61,901 nt of DNA from a virus: positions 1 to 61,901 of the IMG/VR virus record IMGVR_UViG_3300022918_000013. One strand, written 5' to 3'. The translations under genes and the position numbers were made by a program. Under the pieces are notes generated by a model. It made no database searches. It was not told the origin of the DNA and was given only the letters and a program-made list of their open reading frames with translations. This document shows, piece by piece, positions 41,664 to 48,560 of this stretch; position 1 is the stretch's first letter; every line of letters starts with the position of its first letter.

Positions 41664-41836
41664 TTCGATTTCTTGCTAGGGTTGACTGTAGGCAGGCCGC
41701 AAGCCTCAACGATGCGCTCGCTGTAGGATTGGCCCTTGGACTTGCAGAGAGCCGCAAAAGCTCGTTTCTGAAACGGCTTCAGGCGGAATAGAAGGGGGAT
41801 TGCCTTCTCGGATGGCGGGAGTTTGGGGGTGGTCAT
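41660..41836 (-). CDS. 58-residue RHH-like protein
   Basis: MTTPKLPPSEKAIPLLFRLK followed by two helices (PFQKRAFAALCKSKGQ, SYSERIVEACGL). The strand-helix-helix order suggests a ribbon-helix-helix DNA-binding protein. Overlaps both neighbours. Confidence 0.55.
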   Translation of the reverse strand: MTTPKLPPSEKAIPLLFRLKPFQKRAFAALCKSKGQSYSERIVEACGLPTVNPSKKSK

Positions 41837-42114
41837 TGTTTGGCCTCCCGTGCTGCGAGCATTGCGTCTGCGATTTGATATGCTCTTTCTGCCGCTAGAT
41901 GTTCGTTACGATCAGCTAGCCAGCTTGAGCAGCCATCTGCATCAACTGCGGAAACTACACCTATCAAAGCCTGACCGGCGAGCCAGTCGCGCACACTTAA
42001 CCCTCCCTCAGACTGAATTCTGGTAAATGGATTGCTGTAGCTGTCAAATCCAGGGCCGCTAGAGATAACCGGGAAAGCAGGCCCGCCGTCATTTATTGGT
42101 GTTGGTGTATTCAT
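41833..42114 (-). CDS. Small conserved phage protein
   Basis: 93 residues with the DGGPAFP opening, GGLSVRDWLAGQAL and a terminal AYQIADAMLAARE, a widespread phage accessory family without known function. Confidence 0.65.
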   Translation of the reverse strand: MNTPTPINDGGPAFPVISSGPGFDSYSNPFTRIQSEGGLSVRDWLAGQALIGVVSAVDADGCSSWLADRNEHLAAERAYQIADAMLAAREAKQ

Positions 42115-42118
42115 TTAA

Positions 42119-42499
42119 TTAATACTCCGTAGAATCGTTTGTTACTTCTTCTGAATCTGGCACTGTGTACCAGTTTGGTTGAAGGTTGTGCTTAGCGATC
42201 CATTCAGACACGATTCTTTGGAGAGAGTCAGTCAATTCCTGTTTTTGCTCTTTTGAGACGATAGGCCAATCTTGAGTATACTCTCCAGAGTACTCTTCTT
42301 GGTTGATTATGGCATCAATAATGGTGTCGGCATCAATGAAGATTTCAGGGGCGCTTGGATAGACGACTTCTCCAACAAAGACGTTAACTCGTTCAGGCCA
42401 TTCGCCAAAAGCTTCAGCAATAGCTTCTTCTTTAGAAGGGAAAGTCCCTGTGTAGGATTCATCATCCCATGAATAGGCATATTTTAGTGTTGTATTCAT
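42119..42499 (-). CDS. Acidic hypothetical protein
   Basis: 126 residues, acidic, with YAYSWDDESYTGTFPSKEEA at the start and a central helix (EQKQELTDSLQRIVSEW). Start overlaps the stop of a 26-codon gene. Possibly a DNA mimic or host-takeover protein, a guess from charge only. Confidence 0.6.
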   Translation of the reverse strand: MNTTLKYAYSWDDESYTGTFPSKEEAIAEAFGEWPERVNVFVGEVVYPSAPEIFIDADTIIDAIINQEEYSGEYTQDWPIVSKEQKQELTDSLQRIVSEWIAKHNLQPNWYTVPDSEEVTNDSTEY

Positions 42500-42576
42500 T
42501 TTGCGAAAAATAAGAGGATGTGCGCGACCGCTGGAGGAGCTAGGATCGCTAGGAGGAGGATTAGGATGGGTTGCAT
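42496..42576 (-). CDS. 26-residue membrane peptide
   Basis: MQPILILLLAILAPPAVAHI, one hydrophobic span. Stop overlaps the next ATG. Tiny but with coupled placement. Confidence 0.45.
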   Translation of the reverse strand: MQPILILLLAILAPPAVAHILLFFAK

Positions 42577-42616
42577 GTTTGTTTTGCGCGTTACAGTCGC
42601 GCCCCTGGGGGTTGAA

Positions 42617-42949
42617 CTAAGCGAGCTTTGCCAATTTCTCCTGAGCTTCGATAAGCTGGTTCTTCCACTGCTGAAGCTTCACAGAGTCAAGGGTGCGCTG
42701 TATACGCTCCCATTCATTCCGGCCGGAAACAGGCTTCGAATCAATTTTTGATTCCAGGGAATAAATAAGAGAAGGAAGCTCCTTCATATCACGGTTGCAC
42801 TTCTCGATACGACGAGAACGGCGACGCGCTTTGTGAGCGATTTCAGCGTCAGTGAGAGCGCCAGAGATAGGCAGCCCAAAGCTAGAATGGCCGTTTGGAT
42901 AGTTGCGGTTTTCGATGCGGCGAATGAAACGATTTTTTGCGTGTGTCAT
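42617..42949 (-). CDS. Basic protein, first gene of the leftward operon
   Basis: 110 residues. Basic N-terminus (AKNRFIRRIENRNYPNGHSS, ARRRSRRIEK) then a helical acidic/basic part. First gene after the divergent region, hence probably immediate-early. May bind nucleic acid. No family recognised. Confidence 0.6.
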   Translation of the reverse strand: MTHAKNRFIRRIENRNYPNGHSSFGLPISGALTDAEIAHKARRRSRRIEKCNRDMKELPSLIYSLESKIDSKPVSGRNEWERIQRTLDSVKLQQWKNQLIEAQEKLAKLA

Positions 42950-43004
42950 ATTGCTATGTGTGTTTGATGTTTTGGTTTAACGGTTTGTTTTCCGTTACGA
43001 CCAA

Positions 43005-43032
43005 ATCCTACCGCGCTTTAGAGATAGCGCAA
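43005..43032 (-). promoter_or_regulatory. Candidate leftward early promoter
   Basis: On the leftward strand TTGCGC, 16 nt, TAGGAT, giving a start near 42998 and a leader of about 50 nt. The leader can form TAACGG/CCGTTA (42978-42997). Both boxes match four of six sigma70 positions. The upstream dyads at 43049 and 43115 support a regulated promoter. Confidence 0.4.
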
Positions 43033-43048
43033 TCGCGATTTCGTTATT

Positions 43049-43071
43049 GAGCATGTCAGTTCGGTATGCTC
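43049..43071. promoter_or_regulatory. Dyad 1 in the divergent region
   Basis: GAGCAT-n11-ATGCTC, a 23-bp perfect-arm dyad about 20 bp upstream of the leftward promoter, a probable operator. Confidence 0.45.
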
Positions 43072-43114
43072 AGGCAAAGTTTATTTCATACTGACTTGGC
43101 ACGGTTCTTGAAGT

Positions 43115-43137
43115 GTCTAATTGGACGACGATTAGAC
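43115..43137. promoter_or_regulatory. Dyad 2 in the divergent region
   Basis: GTCTAAT-n9-ATTAGAC, also 23 bp with seven-base arms, centred 66 bp from dyad 1. The arms differ from dyad 1, so a different regulator or a transcription signal is possible. Confidence 0.45.
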
Positions 43138-43142
43138 GGATT

Positions 43143-43352
43143 TTAGATGGTTGACTTTGGGGGTGGAAAGGCGATTATCAACTCCTCTAGCTCTTCCTGA
43201 GGCCCTTGTGAGTGTCCGCCAAAGACTTTGCTCGCAGGGCTTTTAATGCGTTCGTAGTGTAGGATTGCACATCCCCGACAACGGGAAAGACTTGGTGAAA
43301 CTCCAGGTGGACGCTCCACTTTAAAGGTTCCTTCCCGGTGAAAAGAGGCCAT
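43143..43352 (-). CDS. Doubtful 69-residue protein
   Basis: Frame starting MASFHREGTFKVERPPGVSP with a CRGC pair and an acidic end. No ribosome-binding site precedes the ATG, and the opposite strand carries hairpins (GTGGA-CGC-TCCAC near 43307). Could be a small zinc protein or a structured noncoding segment. Confidence 0.3.
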   Translation of the reverse strand: MASFHREGTFKVERPPGVSPSLSRCRGCAILHYERIKSPASKVFGGHSQGPQEELEELIIAFPPPKSTI

Positions 43353-43412
43353 GGGACTCTTCAGAAATGATAGCCGGGGAGGTCATTTAGATTCTGCATT
43401 TCACAATTCCGC

Positions 43413-43440
43413 TTGACCGGGCGGCGGGAGGGTGGATAAT
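43413..43440 (+). promoter_or_regulatory. Strong sigma70-like promoter for a small RNA
   Basis: TTGACC, 16 nt, GATAAT: five of six matches in each box. Start expected near 43447. A terminator 60 to 95 nt downstream and no reading frame between them point to a small RNA. Confidence 0.65.
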
Positions 43441-43446
43441 CGGCGC

Positions 43447-43541
43447 ATCACCAATAGGTTTTGCGCTGTGGAGCGGTGCAATCCGACCCACTGCAAAACC
43501 GCACTGAGGCCCGGCGTCGCTCCACGACTACGGGCCTTTTT
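43447..43541 (+). ncRNA. Small structured RNA with complementary hairpin loops
   Basis: About 95 nt from the promoter start to the T run. Hairpin 1: GGTTTTGC (43457) with GCAAAACC (43493). Hairpin 2 is the terminator. GTGGAGCG (43468-43475) in loop 1 is the exact complement of CGCTCCAC (43518-43525) in the terminator loop, allowing an 8-bp loop-loop contact. CGCTCCAC also occurs upstream at 43312. Possibly an antisense RNA like phage C4 RNAs; no known family is claimed. Confidence 0.6.
43507..43541 (+). terminator. Rho-independent terminator of the small RNA
   Basis: AGGCCCG/CGGGCCT, 7 bp, with a 17-nt loop and five T residues. Ends the small RNA and insulates the larger structured region. 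Confidence 0.8.
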
Positions 43542-43550
43542 GTGTCGGTT

Positions 43551-43580
43551 TTGCTAGCTCTCAAAGTTTAAGGCTCTAAA
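43551..43580 (+). promoter_or_regulatory. Weak candidate promoter for the large RNA
   Basis: TTGCTA, 18 nt, TCTAAA: four of six matches in each box. It lies just after the terminator and in front of the structured region, so some promoter is expected nearby. Confidence 0.25.
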
Positions 43581-44340
43581 AAAGCTCGGAGGTATGAGAG
43601 GGAATCGTTATCAGTTGAGTGATTTGAAAGTAGAGTTGAGCGGACACTTGGAGAAGCATTGGGGACTTCCTGGCCTGTCCGGTTTAGCAGCGGGTTCGAA
43701 TCCCGCCTTGTGTAGTAGGGACGCCTACACCGCTCAACTCTGCTTTCGGTCATGATTTGAAGGAAGATTTCAGGGGCGGCGTGGAATGTAGACACGCAAA
43801 GACAAAGCAGCATGTGCAATGGTCCTCAACAAAGTTGCGAATACGGCGGATACGCCTAGCAGCACGCGAGGCGTCTGGAAGTACTGCCCCCAGCAGGGAT
43901 TGACGAACCTGCCCCCTGAAACCTTCCTTCTGTCAGAGTTTGAAGATTGTGTTCTGCGGCGGTGCGAAGAAGTCATACTCACACGCAAGAGCCGATTGAT
44001 CGTCGGTGTGCCCTTTGGTGGATAGACGCGAGAAATCGCCAAGTAAGAAGCCAAAAAGCTGGTGTAATGCCCAGCCCGCAGAACACAGTTTCCGCTCCAG
44101 TAGAAACGGTACGGAAGGGCCTGACTGAGATTTAAGCCCGCAGCGCACTGGAGCAATCCAGAACCTCGCATCCTTACTCCAGCCGATTCCACCCACGGAA
44201 TCAATTAGATGTGCGCCGTCTGGTTGGATGCGATCCCTTCAGTGGGATGTTGGACCCCTCAGACTCGCTTCCTACGCGAAAGAGATTTCACTAGCACGGA
44301 CTCCTTCAAAGGGAGAAACCGTGCCGTGTTCCTACACCCG
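43560..44340 (+). ncRNA. Putative large ornate noncoding RNA
   Basis: About 780 nt without a convincing gene on either strand but with a chain of exact short stems: CTCTCA/TGAGAG, the 12-bp AGAGTTGAGCGG helix (43632/43730), GCGTG/CACGC, GGCG-GATA-CGCC, ACGC/GCGT, GCAGG/CCTGC, CTCCAGT/ACTGGAG, CGCATCC/GGATGCG enclosing GATTCC/GGAATC, ATCCC/GGGAT and GCACGG/CCGTGC. It contains a tRNA-like T-arm. Size, phage location and tRNA link recall GOLLD or ROOL RNAs; I cannot align them here. Ends are approximate; strand inferred from flanking rightward signals. Confidence 0.55.
43632..43741 (+). ncRNA. tRNA-like five-way junction within the large RNA
   Basis: Closed by a perfect 12-bp helix. Inside lie GAAG-CATTGGGGA-CTTC (D-arm-like with GG in the loop), CTGG-CCTGT-CCGG (short arm with a five-base loop where an anticodon would be), GCGGG-TTCGAAT-CCCGC (canonical T-arm) and TGTAG/CTACA. 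There is no 7-nt anticodon loop and no CCA, so it cannot be a decoding tRNA; it looks like a tRNA mimic. Confidence 0.55.
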
Positions 44341-44391
44341 CAAGCCTATCGAAAGTAGATCACCCAAACCAACCCAGAGAGAACCAAGATT

Positions 44392-45069
44392 ATGAGCAAC
44401 ACAGTCACATACGAAGGAGAAGCGGGACTTTTTAGCGAACGCCTGAGAGCAAGAGCTGAAGGTTTCATCGTTGGGCAACAGTACCAAGTTCAACAGGCAA
44501 TGAGGGGCACATTTCACACCTCTTATGTCATCGTTGGCAAGCCTGGAACATGGAACTCAGTTCTGTTTAAGGCGAGTGAATCACTGCCGATGATCGACAC
44601 CTATTATCATAGTGCCACCTCAGAGCCACAGCCCAACGTGGTTCAATCGGATTTCTCTGCCACATCGTATGATCCAGGCCCTTCAATAGACTCCTCACCG
44701 GGAGACTTTTCGAGCGGTGGCGGTGATTTTGGAGGAGCCGGGATGGAGATAAAGGAGGGGCTGAATTTTTTAAACCCAGAGCAGTGCAAGTTCGTTCATT
44801 TCGACTGGGTTGTCACAAATCCACCCTGGTCAAAGGTCAGGGAGTTCCTTCAGCGTTCAATGGAGGTAGCGGATAACATCGTCTTCCTTATGACGGTCAA
44901 CCATTGCTGGACAAAAGCCCGTGTGCGCGATGTAAAGCAGGCAGGATTCGGCCTCAAAGAGATACTGCTATGCGATATGCCAAAGGAGTTTCCACAGTCC
45001 GGCTTTCAACTCGGTGCAATGCATTGGCAGCGGGGATGGACCGGAGACATTAAATTGAGCAGTCTGTAA
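44392..45069 (+). CDS. Adenine-methyltransferase-like protein with replaced N-terminal half
   Basis: 225 residues. The C-terminal half has the N6-adenine methyltransferase motif IV in VVTNPPWSK (about residue 142) followed by VADNIVFLMTVNHCW and GFGLKEILLCDMP. The SAM-binding motif I is not visible. The N-terminal 115 residues are unrelated (an SH3-like start, then a Ser/Gly-rich linker). It may be an inactive or partner-dependent enzyme. Its leader GAACCAAGATT before the ATG is identical to that of the next gene. Confidence 0.6.
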   Translation: MSNTVTYEGEAGLFSERLRARAEGFIVGQQYQVQQAMRGTFHTSYVIVGKPGTWNSVLFKASESLPMIDTYYHSATSEPQPNVVQSDFSATSYDPGPSIDSSPGDFSSGGGDFGGAGMEIKEGLNFLNPEQCKFVHFDWVVTNPPWSKVREFLQRSMEVADNIVFLMTVNHCWTKARVRDVKQAGFGLKEILLCDMPKEFPQSGFQLGAMHWQRGWTGDIKLSSL

Positions 45070-45089
45070 CAGACAAAGGAACCAAGATT

Positions 45090-45713
45090 ATGAACAAGCC
45101 TATGGCTAAACTTCAGCTTCATGAAGGGATGCCGATTAAGTGGAAAAATTGGAGAGTTAAAACTTGCCAAACGCAAGAATCCCTCGCAGGATACGCGCCT
45201 ATGACTAAAACTCTAGTAATCAAGGGGCGACTCCCTCTAACCGATCAGCAAGTGAAAATCCTGCGAATGATCGCTCAAGGCAAAGGCTCGAAGCAAATCG
45301 CACAGGAGCTTGGTTGCAGCCCGAAGACGGTCGATGCACACAAGAACTCGATCAAAGATCGCCTAGGCCTCGTAAACCACCGAGAGCTGACCATAGCGGC
45401 ATGCAAACATACTGGCACCAAGGAATCTAACCCCTCATCAATAGAAACTGCTCTTGGTGGTAAAATCTACTGGCGAGACCTTGCCATTCAACTTGCGCAA
45501 GTATGGTGGGAGTTGTCCTCTATTAAAGGAAGTCTCCAACATGGAGAACTGGATGCTGAGGGAACTATGTTTTCGGTAGTCCTTGAGGAACATGGAGGGC
45601 AATGCTTCCACGGGGAAACTCCGCATGATGCTTGGCAAAAAGCTAAAGCGTGGCTCCTATCGCCATCGCGGCGGTCAAGTGGGTCGATGGGAAGTGAACT
45701 GAAGGAGGATTGA
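45090..45713 (+). CDS. LuxR-type HTH protein with C-terminal extension
   Basis: 207 residues. Residues about 50 to 105 form a GerE/LuxR HTH (LTDQQVKILRMIAQGKGSKQ, CSPKTVDAHKNSIKDRLGL). The C-terminal part (GTMFSVVLEEHGGQCFHGET) resembles the small DUF-type domain found next to phage accessory proteins. Probably a transcription regulator of the rightward genes. Confidence 0.7.
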   Translation: MNKPMAKLQLHEGMPIKWKNWRVKTCQTQESLAGYAPMTKTLVIKGRLPLTDQQVKILRMIAQGKGSKQIAQELGCSPKTVDAHKNSIKDRLGLVNHRELTIAACKHTGTKESNPSSIETALGGKIYWRDLAIQLAQVWWELSSIKGSLQHGELDAEGTMFSVVLEEHGGQCFHGETPHDAWQKAKAWLLSPSRRSSGSMGSELKED

Positions 45714-45715
45714 TT

Positions 45716-46603
45716 ATGGGACGAGAACTAAAAAGAGTGCCGCTGGATTTTAACCAGCCAATCAACGAAACGTGGCCTGGATATTTGAACCCTCATTGGG
45801 GGAAGGCTAGAAATTGCGAGGCGTGCGGAGGCAGTGGAAGCTCTCCATTTGCTAAACATCTCCAGGATCAGTGGTACGGGAATGCTCCATTCAAGCCTGA
45901 AGACCGAGGGAGTAAGCCGTGGCAACCGGAGGATACCCCTGTATGGAACTTTGCCGCCCGAAACGTCGCTAATGCAGGGCATTTTTATGGCTCTGGCGAT
46001 GCGGCTATCATGCGTGAGGCAAAACGCCTCTGTGAGCTATTCAACGGCCAATGGAGCCATCATCTCAATGCTGATGATGTTGCTGTGCTAGTGGAAGCTG
46101 GCAGGCTGAGTGACTTCACTTCTATTTTCATCCCTGGCGAAGGGTGGAAAAAGAAAGAGCCATTTGTGATGCCGACTCCAGAGGAGGTAAATGCATGGAG
46201 TCTCACAGGTTTCGGGCATGACGCAATCAATCAATGGAAGGTCTGTGGCGCTGAATGTAAACGATTAGGCGAGTCAGAGTTGTGTGATGTATGTAAAGGA
46301 GAGGGTTCTCTATGGGCGTCACCTGGGGATAAGGAGACGGCAGAAAATTGGGAGCGGACTGAGCCGCCTTTGGGAGATGGTTATCAGATGTGGCAAACTG
46401 TAGGGGAGGGAGCGCCTATTTCTCCAGTGTTTGCAACACCAATGGAACTAGCTACATGGCTCAGTCAAAATCCATGGAATGATTGTGACGCGAAAACTTC
46501 CGCTGAGCAATGGATGCGTTTTATTGAGGGTCTAGGATGGGCTCCATCATTCATAGGCGTTAACGGCTCTCTTTTAACCGGCGTGGAAGCTGTAGGAATC
46601 TAA
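45716..46603 (+). CDS. Conserved phage protein with two CxxCxGxG zinc motifs
   Basis: 295 residues from ATG 45716, with AAGGAGG seven bases upstream; the frame opens six bases earlier at a TTG. MGRELKRVPLDFNQP is a start shared by a widespread phage family. Two zinc half-sites, CEACGGSGSS (about 33) and CDVCKGEGSLW (about 195), resemble DnaJ zinc fingers. Function unknown. Confidence 0.7.
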   Translation: MGRELKRVPLDFNQPINETWPGYLNPHWGKARNCEACGGSGSSPFAKHLQDQWYGNAPFKPEDRGSKPWQPEDTPVWNFAARNVANAGHFYGSGDAAIMREAKRLCELFNGQWSHHLNADDVAVLVEAGRLSDFTSIFIPGEGWKKKEPFVMPTPEEVNAWSLTGFGHDAINQWKVCGAECKRLGESELCDVCKGEGSLWASPGDKETAENWERTEPPLGDGYQMWQTVGEGAPISPVFATPMELATWLSQNPWNDCDAKTSAEQWMRFIEGLGWAPSFIGVNGSLLTGVEAVGI

Positions 46604-46607
46604 CACT

Positions 46608-46880
46608 ATGACACCTGAACCAGCACCAAACTACGACGGAACCGAGGAATCTTGGCAGGCTTTCCAGAAATGGGCCTTTTGGAATTCCAATCAATGGCAG
46701 AACGCCGTTGAATCGGCCATCTTACTAGACCTTACAGAGGAGCAGAAATACCGAATGCTAGCTGTGACTCTTCAAACAGCCTTAACGACTGCCCAGAATG
46801 CTTTGATTCGACAAGCTCTTATGAGTTCTCCTATTTTTAGGATACCGACAGGAGACAAATCGCTGAAAGCAACATTATGA
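46608..46880 (+). CDS. Small helical protein
   Basis: 90 residues, Trp-rich start (WQAFQKWAFWNSNQWQNAVE), helical. Overlaps the next gene by four bases. Confidence 0.6.
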   Translation: MTPEPAPNYDGTEESWQAFQKWAFWNSNQWQNAVESAILLDLTEEQKYRMLAVTLQTALTTAQNALIRQALMSSPIFRIPTGDKSLKATL

Positions 46881-47119
46881 CCACCAAAGAACTAGAAACC
46901 ATGCCCAAGGCGCTGAGGGAGCTAGCCAGTCAGATCCAATCGCCTGACAACGTTCCGGCCATGTGCCTACGCGATGCAGCGGCGATGATTGAGAGTTTGA
47001 GGATGCAATTAGCCGACGCTTCGGTATCACCCAAAAAAGGAGATTGGATCAATCCAATTCCTGAATGCCTATCAGCCCAGGATATGATTGAAGCCGCTAA
47101 AAGGAGGGATGCGAAATGA
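46877..47119 (+). CDS. Small accessory protein
   Basis: 80 residues. Contains VPAMCLRDAAAMIESLRMQL, typical of phage accessory proteins that end in a helix. Coupled on both sides. Confidence 0.6.
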   Translation: MTTKELETMPKALRELASQIQSPDNVPAMCLRDAAAMIESLRMQLADASVSPKKGDWINPIPECLSAQDMIEAAKRRDAK

Positions 47120-47505
47120 CCGACCACACAGACCAATGCAACTGCCCGGACTGCACGGAGGCGAGGAAGCCAGACACCAGCTTTGGTCATATCTTTGAAG
47201 CTCCGTGCCATAATGTGCTAGAGCCGGACGGGATTGCCTGTGATGGGGTCCTTATCTTTGGCGCTAATAGCGTGGATGCAGCTTGCGGCAAATGTGGTGC
47301 TAGATGCGGCAGGTTTGTGGCTTTCCATGAGAATCCCACATCGACTGAGGCGAGGAAGGAGGCAGAGGCTTGCAACCACTGGATAGGCGTAGGCTCCATG
47401 CCTGATTATGGTTTCTGGCTTGAAGAAAAGAGTTTTGGTGGAAATAAAAGCAACCTGGATGAGAAATTCACCTTCTGCCCCAAGTGCGGAGAGAAATTGA
47501 TATGA
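47116..47505 (+). CDS. Cys-rich zinc-binding protein, Lar-like
   Basis: 129 residues with several metal pairs: CNCPDC near the start, CGKCGARCGRF in the middle, then the second-domain pattern of restriction-alleviation (Lar) type proteins with EACNHWIGVG and FCPKCGEKL at the end. Could counter host restriction; unproven. Confidence 0.6.
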   Translation: MTDHTDQCNCPDCTEARKPDTSFGHIFEAPCHNVLEPDGIACDGVLIFGANSVDAACGKCGARCGRFVAFHENPTSTEARKEAEACNHWIGVGSMPDYGFWLEEKSFGGNKSNLDEKFTFCPKCGEKLI

Positions 47506-47621
47506 AATACAACACCAAAGCAGGATGGGTAAAGGTCGGTAAACTCTGGGTTGATCCTTATCACCCAAATATCTACCGCCCCAGGGATTGTGGAAAGAAC
47601 TCAAAGAAGAAAAAGGTATGA
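47502..47621 (+). CDS. 39-residue basic protein
   Basis: MKYNTKAGWVKVGKLWVDPY and a Lys-rich tail. Overlaps the previous gene's stop and the next ATG (ATGA both times). Confidence 0.55.
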   Translation: MKYNTKAGWVKVGKLWVDPYHPNIYRPRDCGKNSKKKKV

Positions 47622-47854
47622 AGTGGAGTAAAAAGAAGCCCTCAGTTCTTGGCTGGTGGTGGACTTGGACTGGTTTAGCGGATGATGCGCCAGAGCTGGT
47701 TTACATTCGCACTTTGGAGCCATTAACAGGGTGGTATCGTGGATCTCCTGACAGTGAAGTAGTCGTTGAAAACTGGTATGCAGGTCCAGTTTTAGCTCCT
47801 GATAAATCTCTTCTGCCTGACAATCAACGAACTAGCGAGGGCGGTGATGTTTAG
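47618..47854 (+). CDS. Small accessory protein
   Basis: 78 residues from ATG 47618 (ATGA overlap). Trp-rich beta part (SVLGWWWTWTGLADDAPELV, GWYRGS, VENWYAGPV), similar in spirit to DUF551-type ends. Unknown. Confidence 0.55.
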   Translation: MKWSKKKPSVLGWWWTWTGLADDAPELVYIRTLEPLTGWYRGSPDSEVVVENWYAGPVLAPDKSLLPDNQRTSEGGDV

Positions 47855-47927
47855 GCTTGACGGAATTACTATAATCGAAAGACAATTGATCCCCGCAGTT
47901 TATGACTATGGCTGGATGTGGGGTTGA
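47847..47927 (+). CDS. 26-residue micro-protein
   Basis: MFRLDGITIIERQLIPAVYD, overlapping the previous gene by eight bases and ending directly before the terminase small subunit frame. It may serve translational coupling. Confidence 0.4.
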   Translation: MFRLDGITIIERQLIPAVYDYGWMWG

Positions 47928-48560
47928 TTGAAGTTTGACAACAACGCATCCTCAAATTACCATACGTCGATGACAGACGCTCTAAAGCAGGCGAAATCCG
48001 CTTTACACGCTCCGCCTCTTCATGAGTTAACCGCTGCCCAAGCGCGGTTTTGCGAGTTGGTAATTAACGGAATGCGCGACATTCCAGCCTACATGGAGGC
48101 CTTTAACACCACCCGCGCCAATGCTGAGATGAATGCATGGCGAATGAAGGGTTATGAAGGGGTTAGAAATACTATACAGGCTGGAAGATCGGCGCAATGG
48201 AGCGATGCTGTTTTGACACTTGCTGAAAAGCGAGCTTACCTAAAATTAGTGGTCGAAACTGAGATCGAGGATGTGGATGCTAATTCCATCTTATGCCAAG
48301 AGTGGACCTATGAGCAAACTGGAGGCGCGCGAGGCAAGCTCAAGCGAGGCGGGGCCGATCAAGGCAATGAGATTGAAGAGGAGCCAAAAGACCGCATCAA
48401 AGTCAAAATGCCCTGCAAATTGAAAGCAATCGAATTGGATGCTAAATTAGCTGGGGAGCTGGCCCAAGACAAAGCTGCCGTTGTCGTAGCTGACGCATTC
48501 ACGGAGCTGCTAGACCACGTTCGCAAGCCAGGGAGTCCATTCGGACAGCCTAGACTATGA
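47928..48560 (+). CDS. terS: Terminase small subunit
   Basis: 210 residues from TTG 47928; an ATG at 47970 would give 196 and is the alternative start. LTAAQARFCELVINGMRDIP and YMEAFNTTRANAEMNAWRM match the N-terminal HTH of small terminase subunits that bind the pac or cos site. The C-terminal helix (LDAKLAGELAQDKA) is the usual oligomer region. Overlaps the large subunit by four bases. Confidence 0.75.
   Translation: MKFDNNASSNYHTSMTDALKQAKSALHAPPLHELTAAQARFCELVINGMRDIPAYMEAFNTTRANAEMNAWRMKGYEGVRNTIQAGRSAQWSDAVLTLAEKRAYLKLVVETEIEDVDANSILCQEWTYEQTGGARGKLKRGGADQGNEIEEEPKDRIKVKMPCKLKAIELDAKLAGELAQDKAAVVVADAFTELLDHVRKPGSPFGQPRL

Noticed and set aside
43632-43706. A standard tRNA gene around the GTTCGAAT arm
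   Set aside because: The acceptor match is only five of seven pairs, the distance between D-arm and T-arm is too short for a 17-nt anticodon arm, and there is no CCA. It fits better as a tRNA-like part of a larger fold.
43568-44204. Leftward frames of 83 and 144 codons in the divergent region
   Set aside because: They overlap each other in different frames, are rich in Arg, Ser and Pro, lack ribosome-binding sites and cover the perfect RNA stems. I treat them as chance frames opposite a noncoding RNA.
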